Assembly (NCBI GenBank): GCA_027017505.1
Contig: JALUQR010000141.1
Location: 1-10,402 of the forward strand
Source: a bacterium
GTDB taxonomy: Bacteria; Desulfobacterota; GWC2-55-46; DRQE01
Direction: 5' to 3'
DNA: 10,402 nucleotides
Below the pieces are notes generated by a model. That model saw nothing but the letters and a program-made list of their open reading frames with translations, was not told the DNA's origin and searched no databases. The position numbers and the translations under genes are program-made. Shown here piece by piece: positions 1 through 6,927 of this stretch (positions are counted from its first letter, which is position 1; every line of letters starts with the position of its first letter).

Positions 1-788
1 TGCTTGACCTGAGGGAAAGGCGCATAAAGGGATTGCAGAAGATCGTGGGGAAACTCTCCCGCAGAAGGTTTGGCATAGGGTTTGACCAGGCACTGGTAAT
101 CAAAAACTCCAGAAAGGCAGACCTCTCTGTGGAGATATACAATGCGGACGGCTCCAAGGTCGAGATGTGTGGCAATGGCATAAGGTGCGTTGCAAACTAC
201 ATATGGAAGAGGGGTCTTAAGAGAAAACCCACCCTTTTGATAGAGACCCTGGCAGGCATAAAAACCGTTGAAAGGGTGAAGGGCGGACTGGTAAGGGTTG
301 ATATGGGTGAGCCAGTGTTTGAGGGAAGCCTCATACCCGTGAGAAAAAAGGGGCTTATAAAGGATTATCCCTTAAGGATAAAAGGCAGAAGGTTTAATGT
401 AACATGTGTGTCCATGGGTAATCCCCATTGTGTTATATTCGTGGATTCTGTTGACCGGTTTGATGTGGCACATTTTGGCCCGCTTATTGAAACCCACAGA
501 TTTTTTCCAAAGAAGACCAATGTGGAGTTTGTGGAGGTGGTGAGTAAAAGGAGGCTTAAGATGCGCGTGTGGGAAAGGGGCAGTGGCGAGACCCTTGCCT
601 GTGGCACCGGTGCGTGTGCAAGCGCTGTAACAGCACATATAAAAGGATTGACACAGCGAAAGGTTGTGGTCTATCTTAAAGGGGGAGAGCTTCTTATCGA
701 GTGGTCAGAAGAGGACAACCATGTGTACATGACAGGGCCCGCAGAGGAGGTGTTCGAGGGCACAATAAATGTAAAACACTGGAGGTGA
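1..788 (+). CDS. dapF: Diaminopimelate epimerase (5' end outside window)
   Basis: DapF interconverts LL- and meso-diaminopimelate, a cofactor-independent cytoplasmic step of lysine and peptidoglycan-precursor synthesis. The frame is open to the left edge: codons from base 3 read LDLRERRIKGL in phase with the rest, so the TTG at 33 is not the true start. The missing N-terminus should hold the GNDF motif. Visible landmarks, numbered from that TTG, are RRFGIG (11-16), NADGS (37-41) with MCGNG carrying the first catalytic Cys (C46, bases 168-170), GNPH (129-132), and ACGTGA carrying the second catalytic Cys (C190). Both cysteines of the two-base racemization mechanism are therefore intact. The stop codon TGA at 786-788 lies inside the GGAGGTGA ribosome-binding site of dapA, so the two genes are probably translationally coupled. 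The family identification is firm; only the start is unseen. Confidence 0.96.
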   Translation, partial: LDLRERRIKGLQKIVGKLSRRRFGIGFDQALVIKNSRKADLSVEIYNADGSKVEMCGNGIRCVANYIWKRGLKRKPTLLIETLAGIKTVERVKGGLVRVDMGEPVFEGSLIPVRKKGLIKDYPLRIKGRRFNVTCVSMGNPHCVIFVDSVDRFDVAHFGPLIETHRFFPKKTNVEFVEVVSKRRLKMRVWERGSGETLACGTGACASAVTAHIKGLTQRKVVVYLKGGELLIEWSEEDNHVYMTGPAEEVFEGTINVKHWR

Positions 789-794
789 CAGGTA

Positions 795-1676
795 ATGTTT
801 CAGGGCTGTTTCACCGCACTGGTTACACCATTTAAAGATGGCAGGATAGATGAAGATGCTCTGAAAAGGCTTTTAAAGATACAGATTGATGCAGGGGTCT
901 CTGGTGTGGTGCCATGTGGCACCACGGGTGAGAGTGCCACCCTCTCTTACGAAGAGCACAACCGTGTGATAGAACTCACAAAGGAGTTCACAGAGGGCAG
1001 GATAAAGGTTCTGGCAGGCACGGGCTCAAACTCCACCAGTGAGACCATAATGCTCACAAAACACGCAGAAGAGGTGGGCGCAGATGGAGCACTCCTTATA
1101 ACACCCTATTACAACAAACCCACACAGAGGGGTCTGCTGGAACACTACAGAAAGGTCTCGGAGCATACCTCCATACCCATAATCCTCTACAATGTGCCTG
1201 GAAGAACCGGTGTGAACATGCTTCCAGAAACAGTGGCAAGACTTTCAGAGCTTGAAAACATAGTGGGAATAAAAGAGGCATCAGGAGACCTGGACCAGGT
1301 AAGCAAAATAATAGAGCTTACAGACCAGGACTTCACAGTGCTTTCAGGTGATGACTCTTTAACACTGCCCATGCTTGCAATAGGTGGAAGGGGGGTCATA
1401 TCTGTAACCTCGAACATACTGCCCCGTGAGGTCTCACTTCTCTGTGCCCACTTCTTTGATGGCAGGCTTGAGGAGGCAAGAAAACTGCACCAGAAACTTC
1501 AGCCCCTTAACAGGGCGATGTTTATGGAGACCAACCCCATACCCGTAAAAACAGCCCTTTCCATGATGGGGCTTATAGAGGAGGAACTGAGACTGCCACT
1601 TACCACAATGGCTGATGCAAACAGGGCAAGGCTTGAGGAACTGCTCAAAAACTACGGACTCATCGGGGAGGCTTAA
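795..1676 (+). CDS. dapA: 4-hydroxy-tetrahydrodipicolinate synthase
   Basis: DapA condenses pyruvate with aspartate-semialdehyde, the first committed step of the diaminopimelate/lysine branch. The 293 residues match the family's usual length of about 292 and form one TIM-barrel domain. Visible signatures are GTTGES (42-47) with the substrate-relay threonines 43-44, the YYNKPTQ stretch with Y106, Y132 in LYNVPGR, R137, and the Schiff-base lysine K160 in GIKEASGD. The start is the ATG at 795, six bases after GGAGGTGA (781-788), which overlaps the dapF stop. Lysine-sensitive forms of this enzyme exist, but no allosteric property can be read reliably from this sequence. It is the second gene of the dapF-dapA-dapB operon and shows no sign of damage. 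Confidence 0.97.
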   Translation: MFQGCFTALVTPFKDGRIDEDALKRLLKIQIDAGVSGVVPCGTTGESATLSYEEHNRVIELTKEFTEGRIKVLAGTGSNSTSETIMLTKHAEEVGADGALLITPYYNKPTQRGLLEHYRKVSEHTSIPIILYNVPGRTGVNMLPETVARLSELENIVGIKEASGDLDQVSKIIELTDQDFTVLSGDDSLTLPMLAIGGRGVISVTSNILPREVSLLCAHFFDGRLEEARKLHQKLQPLNRAMFMETNPIPVKTALSMMGLIEEELRLPLTTMADANRARLEELLKNYGLIGEA

Positions 1677-1681
1677 TCTCT

Positions 1682-2482
1682 ATGGTAAAGATAGCCATCA
1701 CAGGTATATCTGGCAGGATGGGCAGAGCCATAGCAGGCTGTGTGGAAGAGGACGAAAGGACAACCCTTGCGGGTGCCCTTGAGGCAGAGGGACACCCCTG
1801 GATAGGCAAAAACCTTTCAGAGCTTACCGGTATGAACACCAGTGTGGTGGTTACAGACAGGCCTGAGGAGGCCTTCAGGGATGCAGATGTGGTCATAGAC
1901 TTTACCACCCCTGAGGCAACCATGAAGAACATGGAGGTTGCTGCGGAGCTGGGCAAACCCCTGGTGATAGGCACCACTGGATTCTCCGTGGAGCAAAGGG
2001 CTGCCATAACAGAGCTATCAAGGCGCGTAGGTGTTGTGTTCTCACCGAACATGAGCATAGGGGTGAATCTTCTGTTCAGGCTCGTTACAGAAACTGCACG
2101 CGTGCTGGGCGATGAATACGATGTGGAGATAGTGGAATACCACCATCGCCACAAAAAGGATGCTCCCTCTGGCACTGCCCTGAGAATAGCAGAGCTCATT
2201 GCCCATACCCTCGGCAGAGACCTCGACAGGGTTGCGGTGTACGGAAGAAAGGGTATCACGGGAGAGCGTTCCACAGAAGAAATCGGCATACAGAGTGTCA
2301 GGGCTGGAGACATGGTGGGAGACCACATAATACTCTTTGCAGGCTCTGGTGAAAGACTGGAGCTTACCCACAGGGCACACTCGCGCACCACCTTTGCAAA
2401 GGGTGCGGTAAAGGCAGCCCTGTGGCTTGTGGATAAATCCGCAGGCCTTTATGACATGCAGGATGTGCTGGGCCTGAGATAA
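1682..2482 (+). CDS. dapB: 4-hydroxy-tetrahydrodipicolinate reductase
   Basis: DapB reduces the product of DapA with NAD(P)H to tetrahydrodipicolinate. The protein has 266 residues, normal for the family. The N-terminal Rossmann fold opens with GISGRMGRAI (8-17), the dinucleotide-binding loop, and continues through DFTTPE (73-78) and GTTG (97-100). The catalytic segment HHRHKKDAPSGTA starts at 154; H154 and K158 correspond to the family's general acid pair, and SGTA belongs to the substrate-binding loop. The ATG at 1682 lies five bases after the dapA stop and ten bases after GGGGAGG (1665-1671), which sits within the dapA end. No dapL, dapD or dapE follows, so the next step of the pathway is encoded elsewhere. 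A 243-codon open frame on the opposite strand here is a codon-bias shadow. Confidence 0.97.
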   Translation: MVKIAITGISGRMGRAIAGCVEEDERTTLAGALEAEGHPWIGKNLSELTGMNTSVVVTDRPEEAFRDADVVIDFTTPEATMKNMEVAAELGKPLVIGTTGFSVEQRAAITELSRRVGVVFSPNMSIGVNLLFRLVTETARVLGDEYDVEIVEYHHRHKKDAPSGTALRIAELIAHTLGRDLDRVAVYGRKGITGERSTEEIGIQSVRAGDMVGDHIILFAGSGERLELTHRAHSRTTFAKGAVKAALWLVDKSAGLYDMQDVLGLR

Positions 2483-2560
2483 AACCGCTGGAACAGTCAG
2501 CCAGTGAACATCTCATGCCCCGAGATACAGTACAAACAAAAAACACAGGGAGGTTTTTTG

Positions 2561-3337
2561 ATGACAGGGCTTTTAAGATATATCCTGGTGGTGGCAGTTC
2601 TTCTTGTGAGTGTGCCTTCATACGGGTTTGAGGGCAAGGCATGCACCGAGGATAAGGGCTGTAGGGGTGAGTGCACAGAATGCCATACACTTACAAAGAA
2701 AGAGGCAGAGAGACTGCTTAAGACAGAAAAACTTAAGGCAAAGGTGCTCAGTATAAGGCCTGCCCCTGTAAAGGGACTCTGGGCTGTTGAGGTGGAAAGG
2801 GCAGGAAGAAGGTTCCTCGTGTATGTGGACTTTGCAAAAAAATACCTCGTTGAGGGCAGGTTCACCCTGCTTGAAGACCTAGGCAAACCCATTCTGAGAA
2901 AGGTGGATGTTGCCAGTATCCCCACAGAGGATGCAATACTTCTCGGCAGAAAAGATGCAAAAACAAAGATAATAATATTCGATGATCCGGATTGCCCTTA
3001 CTGTAAGAAACTCCACGAAGAGCTTAAAAAGATTGTCAGAAAGCATGAAGACATCGCCTTTCTGCTGAAGATGTATCCACTGCCCATACATCCAGAGGCC
3101 TATGACAAGGCAAAGGCCATAGTGTGTGAGAAGAGTCTTAAACTTCTTGAGGATGCCTTCGCGGGAAAGAAACTTCCGCCACCCTCTTGCGAAACCACTG
3201 TGATTGATGATAATATAAAACTTGCAAGAAGACTGGGTATAAGTGGTACCCCTGCAATCATCTTTCCCGATGGAAGGCTTATACCAGGCTATGTGGATGC
3301 GGAAACACTCCTTGAGGTTCTCAAGATGGAACAGTGA
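2561..3337 (+). CDS. DsbC-like periplasmic thiol:disulfide isomerase with N-terminal CXXCH
   Basis: This is a predicted exported thioredoxin-fold protein of the DsbC/DsbG group, which isomerises or reduces disulfides outside the cytoplasm. I chose the ATG at 2561 because GGGAGG lies seven bases upstream and it places a signal peptide at the N-terminus (Arg at residue 6, hydrophobic 7-18, likely cleavage near 20-23). An in-phase GTG at 2504 would add 19 unsupported residues. The mature part begins with a Cys-rich stretch: C28, C34, then CTECH at 38-42. Residues 43-115 resemble the DsbC dimerisation domain (VLSIRPAPVKGL). The catalytic domain has CPYC (145-148) and the cis-proline loop GTPA (229-232), with a second Cys pair at C189 and C210. 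CTECH is formally a haem-c motif but could be a second redox pair; the sequence alone cannot decide. The gene lies 78 bases after dapB. That gap shows no clear promoter or terminator, so co-transcription with dapFAB is possible. Confidence 0.85.
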   Translation: MTGLLRYILVVAVLLVSVPSYGFEGKACTEDKGCRGECTECHTLTKKEAERLLKTEKLKAKVLSIRPAPVKGLWAVEVERAGRRFLVYVDFAKKYLVEGRFTLLEDLGKPILRKVDVASIPTEDAILLGRKDAKTKIIIFDDPDCPYCKKLHEELKKIVRKHEDIAFLLKMYPLPIHPEAYDKAKAIVCEKSLKLLEDAFAGKKLPPPSCETTVIDDNIKLARRLGISGTPAIIFPDGRLIPGYVDAETLLEVLKMEQ

Positions 3338-3338
3338 G

Positions 3339-3410
3339 AGCCGGTGGGGAGATTCGAACTCCCGACCTACTGATTACGAATCAGTTGCTCTGCCACTGAG
3401 CTACACCGGC
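3339..3410 (-). tRNA. tRNA-Thr (anticodon CGU)
   Basis: The minus strand folds into a complete cloverleaf. The acceptor stem GCCGGTG/CACCGGC has seven perfect pairs. The D arm is GCTC/GAGC with an AGTGGCA loop. The anticodon stem is ACTGA/TCAGT with loop TTCGTAA, giving anticodon CGT (complement of 3376-3378), which reads ACG for threonine. The variable loop is AGGTC, and the T arm is GGGAG/CTCCC with TTCGAAT. The discriminator base is T and CCA is not encoded, so CCA-adding enzyme is needed. The 3' end lies one base from the stop codon of the convergent dsbC-like gene. Confidence 0.97.
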
Positions 3411-3421
3411 TTACAAGAAAA

Positions 3422-3450
3422 ATGGTAAATAATACGGCCTCAGTTGTCAA
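3422..3450 (-). promoter_or_regulatory. Predicted sigma-70 promoter for tRNA-Thr
   Basis: On the minus strand a consensus -35 TTGACA (complement of 3445-3450) is followed after exactly 17 bases by TACCAT (complement of 3422-3427), four of six matches to the -10 consensus. Transcription would begin about five bases before the mature tRNA 5' end at 3410, a very short leader. The spacing and position relative to the tRNA make this credible. The site lies in the divergent gap before the response regulator gene at 3491. Confidence 0.65.
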
Positions 3451-3490
3451 GTAAGAGCAACCGCTTAAGGCCCGGCAAAGAGATGTGGTC

Positions 3491-4900
3491 ATGTCCGAAA
3501 AGGTCCTCATAATAGAAGACGACAAACTCTCCGCCCAGATGCTCAGGGATATTCTCCATGCCCACGGTTACCAGACCATGTGTGCCCATGAGGGAAAGGA
3601 GGGTCTTGAGCTTGCCAGAAGGGAAGAGCCAGACATAGTGCTTCTTGACCTTGTGCTCCCAGGGATGAACGGTGTCAGCATATGTGAGGCAATAAGGGCA
3701 CTGGATGTCCACAAGAGACCTTCCATAATAATAGTCTCCCACAGGGGTGAAAAGAAGACCATTGCAGAGGCACTGCAGAAAGGGGCAGATGACTTTCTTG
3801 TAAAACCCGTGGATGAGCTTGAGCTTCTTGCAAGACTCAGGGCACAGACACGCATTATAAAATTCCACCGTGAGCTGGAAGAAGACAAGAGAAACCTCCA
3901 GGCACTGCTGGACATTACCAGGGCAATAAGTGCAACCCTGGATACAAACAAGGTGCTACAGATACTCGTTGAAAGGGTTGCAAATGTGACCAATGCGGTA
4001 AGGTGCTCCATAGTGCTCATAGCAACAGATTCTGAGGGCTATGTGCTCGCATCACACGATGATAAGACACTCACCAACTTCAAGATAAACCTTGTAAGAT
4101 ACCCTGAAATACAGGAGGTGCTGAGAACCAAGTCCACCGTAGTGCTCGAGGACATGGTGAACCATCCTCTTCTCAGCCCCGTAAGGGACCACATAAAAAA
4201 CCTTGTGGGCATGAGCGTGCTCGTGGTGCCAATAGTATTTCACGAGGAGGTCCTGGGCACACTGTTTTTGAGAAGCAGGAAGGCTGGAAAGGGCTTCACC
4301 AAAAAGGAGATAGACTTCTGCCAGATAGTGGCAAACTCCTCTTACCACGCCATAAAGAATGCAAAGCTCTTTGAGAAGATAAAGAAAGAGAAGGAACACC
4401 TTAAAGAGATAGCCATAAGGGACTCCCTCACCATGCTCTACAACCACAACTTCTTCTACACCCGCCTCGAGGAGGAGTTTGACAGGGCTGTAAGGTATGA
4501 GACCCCGCTATCGCTTATAATGATGGATGTGGATGACTTCAAACGCATAAACGACACCTACGGACACAGAACAGGCGATACGGTTCTTAAAGAAATAGCC
4601 AACATAATAAAAAAGAGCGTGCGCAAGAGCGATATAGTTGCCCGCTATGGTGGAGAGGAGTTTGTCGCCCTTCTGCCACACACCCCGTTAAGTGGTGCTG
4701 TTGAAGAGGCGGAAAGGATTCGCAAACTCATAGAGGAACACTGTTACGCAGGGCTTCTCACAGAGAGTGTGACCGTGAGTGCAGGTGTTGTCTCATACCC
4801 TGAGAAGATAGTCATGAACAGCGTTGACCTTGTAAACCTTGCTGATGAGGCACTCTACAGGGCAAAGGCAGCAGGTAAAAACCGCGTTGAGGTGGTCTGA
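3491..4900 (+). CDS. Response regulator diguanylate cyclase, REC-GAF-GGDEF
   Basis: This is a 469-residue cytoplasmic signalling protein predicted to make cyclic di-GMP in response to phosphorylation and perhaps a small ligand. The REC domain (1-120) has the acidic pair D10/D11, phosphoacceptor D53 in LLDLVLPGMNG, Ser at 83 in the switch Thr/Ser position, and K105 in KPVD. A charged helix (about 123-140) leads to a GAF domain (about 140-292), recognised from its fold pattern; its ligand is unknown. A lysine-rich helix (292-308) joins it to the GGDEF domain (308-468). That domain keeps DSLTMLYN (311-318), metal-binding D346, FKRIND (350-355) and an intact GGEEF at 387-391. RKSD at 378-381, five residues before GGEEF, is a complete RxxD product-inhibition site. 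Catalytic activity with feedback inhibition is therefore expected. An in-phase GTG at 3485 is an alternative start; the ribosome-binding site is weak for both. No partner histidine kinase is in the window. Confidence 0.92.
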   Translation: MSEKVLIIEDDKLSAQMLRDILHAHGYQTMCAHEGKEGLELARREEPDIVLLDLVLPGMNGVSICEAIRALDVHKRPSIIIVSHRGEKKTIAEALQKGADDFLVKPVDELELLARLRAQTRIIKFHRELEEDKRNLQALLDITRAISATLDTNKVLQILVERVANVTNAVRCSIVLIATDSEGYVLASHDDKTLTNFKINLVRYPEIQEVLRTKSTVVLEDMVNHPLLSPVRDHIKNLVGMSVLVVPIVFHEEVLGTLFLRSRKAGKGFTKKEIDFCQIVANSSYHAIKNAKLFEKIKKEKEHLKEIAIRDSLTMLYNHNFFYTRLEEEFDRAVRYETPLSLIMMDVDDFKRINDTYGHRTGDTVLKEIANIIKKSVRKSDIVARYGGEEFVALLPHTPLSGAVEEAERIRKLIEEHCYAGLLTESVTVSAGVVSYPEKIVMNSVDLVNLADEALYRAKAAGKNRVEVV

Positions 4901-4969
4901 AAACACCCGCACCTACAGCCACAGTGTCCGGAAGCAGGGCCTTTGTTTTTTGTGTCAAGTTTCTGGGCT

Positions 4970-6259
4970 TCAGCCCTGTCTGAGTCCCTCTCTATCTATC
5001 TTTATTGCACACAGGGAGCCACACATGGTGCACACATTTTCGTCCTGTGGAAGGCGTGAGTTTCGAAACTCCTTTGCCCGCTGTGGGTCAATGGAAAGTC
5101 TTATCTGGCTCTCCCAGTCGAGCCTTCTTCTGGCAAGGCTCATCTCCACATCCTTCTCCATGGCTCCTGGCACCCCTTTGGCAATATCACCTGCATGTGC
5201 TGCAATACGGGTTGCAATAACCCCTTCCTTTACATCCTCAACGGTGGGAAGCCTTAAGTGTTCGCCAGGGGTGACATAGCAGAGAAAATCTGCCCCTTTT
5301 GAGGCTGCGATTGCCCCGCCTATGGCACTGGTTATGTGGTCATATCCCGCACCTATGTCTGTAACAAGCGGGCCAAGCACATAGAAGGGTGCACCCCTGC
5401 AGAGCCTTTTCTGAAGAAGCACATTTGCCTCTATCTGGTCTATGGGCACATGTCCTGGCCCCTCTATCATCACCCCCACACCACCTCGATGTGCAACATC
5501 ACGCAGTTCACCCAGGGTCATAAGCTCCTCTATCTGCACATCATCGGTTGCATCCCTGAGACAGCCAGGCCTTAACGCATCACCAAGGCTTAAGACCATG
5601 TCATAACGCCTTGCAATATCCACCAGTCTGTCAAACCTCTCGTAGAAGGGGTTTTCCTTTCTGTTATAACGCATCCATTCTGCCATGAGTGCACCACCCC
5701 TGCTCACTATACCCATAAGGCGTGGCTTGTTTTTGAGCCTTTCAAGGGTTGAAAGCCTTATACCGCAGTGCACGGTAACAAAGTCCACCCCGTCTTCGGC
5801 ATGGAGCTCAACTATCTTGAGGAACTCCTCTGGTGAAAGCTCGACGAAGGATTTGCCCTGTTTTTTTGCAAAAAGTGCTGCCTGGTAGACTGGCACCGTG
5901 CCCACTGGCACAGTGGACTCTCTTATTATCATCCTTCTTATGGCATCTATATCTCCGCCTGTGGACAAATCCATCACCGCATCTGTCCCGCTCTCTATTG
6001 CGACCTTAAGCTTGAGAAGCTCTTCCTGCGGGTCCTCTCTGTCTGTGGATGTACCTATGTTGGCATTTACCTTTGTGCGAAGCCCCTTTCCTATGGCAAG
6101 GGGTTTTATTGGCACACTGCGCCTTGCATTACGGGTTATAACTATGGTGCCATCCCTGAGTCCATCGCGTATGAAGGCAGGGCTTACGCCCTCGCTTTCT
6201 GCCACCTGTTTCATCTCCTCTGTTATATTGCCAGAAGAGGCAAGCTCTATCCTTGTCAT
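4970..6259 (-). CDS. thiC: Phosphomethylpyrimidine synthase (thiamine biosynthesis)
   Basis: ThiC is a radical SAM enzyme that rearranges aminoimidazole ribotide into hydroxymethylpyrimidine phosphate, the pyrimidine half of thiamine. The 429 residues fit the shorter subfamily that lacks the long N-terminal domain of E. coli ThiC. Landmarks are RSVPIKP (47-53), NANIGTS (66-72), MDLSTGGD (96-103), EGPGH (266-270) and GPLVTDIGAGYDH (296-308). The cluster-binding cysteines are C410, C413 and C417. Their spacing is CX2CX3C, one residue shorter than the E. coli CX2CX4C; from memory this is usual in the short subfamily, not damage. The chosen ATG shares one base with the thiE stop codon. A GTG one codon earlier (6262) lies seven bases after AGGAGG and is an equally reasonable start. 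It is the last gene of the thiamine operon and converges on the diguanylate cyclase gene. Confidence 0.96.
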   Translation of the reverse strand: MTRIELASSGNITEEMKQVAESEGVSPAFIRDGLRDGTIVITRNARRSVPIKPLAIGKGLRTKVNANIGTSTDREDPQEELLKLKVAIESGTDAVMDLSTGGDIDAIRRMIIRESTVPVGTVPVYQAALFAKKQGKSFVELSPEEFLKIVELHAEDGVDFVTVHCGIRLSTLERLKNKPRLMGIVSRGGALMAEWMRYNRKENPFYERFDRLVDIARRYDMVLSLGDALRPGCLRDATDDVQIEELMTLGELRDVAHRGGVGVMIEGPGHVPIDQIEANVLLQKRLCRGAPFYVLGPLVTDIGAGYDHITSAIGGAIAASKGADFLCYVTPGEHLRLPTVEDVKEGVIATRIAAHAGDIAKGVPGAMEKDVEMSLARRRLDWESQIRLSIDPQRAKEFRNSRLPQDENVCTMCGSLCAIKIDREGLRQG

Positions 6260-6927
6260 CACAGGATAACCTCCTTTTTGTTCTTTCTTATCTCACATAT
6301 AAACCTCTCTGTCTCCTCCCTTACATTGGGGGCTTTCATGATGGCTGAGATAACAGCCACCCCGTTTACCCCGCATTTTATGACCTCTCTTATATTCTCC
6401 CTTTTAATCCCGCCCAGTGCAAATACGGGTATTCCCAGCTGTGTTGCCTCTCTAAGTGGTGCTGTGCCTATGGGCGGGCCGTACTTTATCTTTGATGGTG
6501 TCTCATACACAGGCCCCAGGGTTACAAAGTCTGCTCCCTCTGTGTGTGCCCTTCTTACCGCTTCAACCGAATGGCACGAGACCCCTATGAGGAGTCTTCT
6601 GCCAAACTCCCTTCTCAGCGTGGAGGGGCTGAACGAGCCCTCGGGAAGATGCACCCCGTCCGCACCAGAGATAAGTGCCACATCCACCCTGTCGTTTATA
6701 AAGAGAAGGGCATTGTGGCGTTCTGTAAGCTCCCTTAACTCAAAGGCAACCTTAAGGAGCTCTCTTGCGCTGAGGTCCTTCTCACGCAGTTGCACTGCCC
6801 TGAGCCCTCCCTTCAGGGCCTCCTCCACCACACAGAGAAGTCCCCCTTCCGGGGCCATCTTTCTGTCAGTTATAAGGTAGAGCTCAAACCCTGTTTTTCC
6901 TCTTTCAACCACAGTTTCTTCTTCCAT
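6259..6927 (-). CDS. thiE: Thiamine-phosphate synthase
   Basis: ThiE joins hydroxymethylpyrimidine diphosphate to the thiazole phosphate carboxylate to give thiamine monophosphate. The 222-residue TIM barrel shows LYLITDR (16-22), QLREKDLS (46-53) for diphosphate binding, INDR (77-80), GVHLPEGS (91-98), GVSCHS (115-120), GPVYETPSK (138-146), the ALGGI loop (170-174) and VAVISAI (190-196). All expected substrate-binding blocks are present. The start is constrained: LYLITDR is required by the fold and its codons overlap the last codons of lgt, so the gene must begin inside lgt. The ATG at 6927 is the best candidate, overlapping lgt by 58 bases, though its ribosome-binding site is poor. An in-phase GTG at 6912 is possible. 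Translation probably depends on coupling to lgt. Confidence 0.93.
   Translation of the reverse strand: MEEETVVERGKTGFELYLITDRKMAPEGGLLCVVEEALKGGLRAVQLREKDLSARELLKVAFELRELTERHNALLFINDRVDVALISGADGVHLPEGSFSPSTLRREFGRRLLIGVSCHSVEAVRRAHTEGADFVTLGPVYETPSKIKYGPPIGTAPLREATQLGIPVFALGGIKRENIREVIKCGVNGVAVISAIMKAPNVREETERFICEIRKNKKEVIL

Noticed and set aside
1660..2391. 243-codon open frame on the minus strand opposite dapB
   Set aside because: It lies entirely opposite a gene with full catalytic motifs, and its translation is Ser/Thr/Pro/Arg-rich with no family resemblance; a codon-bias shadow.
2510..2526. ATCTC/GAGAT hairpin between dapB and the dsbC-like gene
   Set aside because: Only five weak pairs with a seven-base loop and no T-tract; not distinguishable from chance.
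3243..3428. Small + strand open frame reading WGDSNSRPTDYESVALPLSY
   Set aside because: This is the well-known spurious peptide produced by translating the antisense of a tRNA; it runs across the tRNA-Thr.
4901..4969. Possible bidirectional terminator between the diguanylate cyclase gene and thiC
   Set aside because: The + strand has a T-rich run (4942-4950) but no stable stem directly before it. The GGGC-TGAA-GCCC hairpin at the thiC stop has only four pairs and no following T-tract.
4970..5050. ThiC cysteine motif one residue shorter than in E. coli, suspected indel
   Set aside because: The reading frame is intact on both sides, and the CX2CX3C spacing fits what I recall of the short ThiC subfamily.
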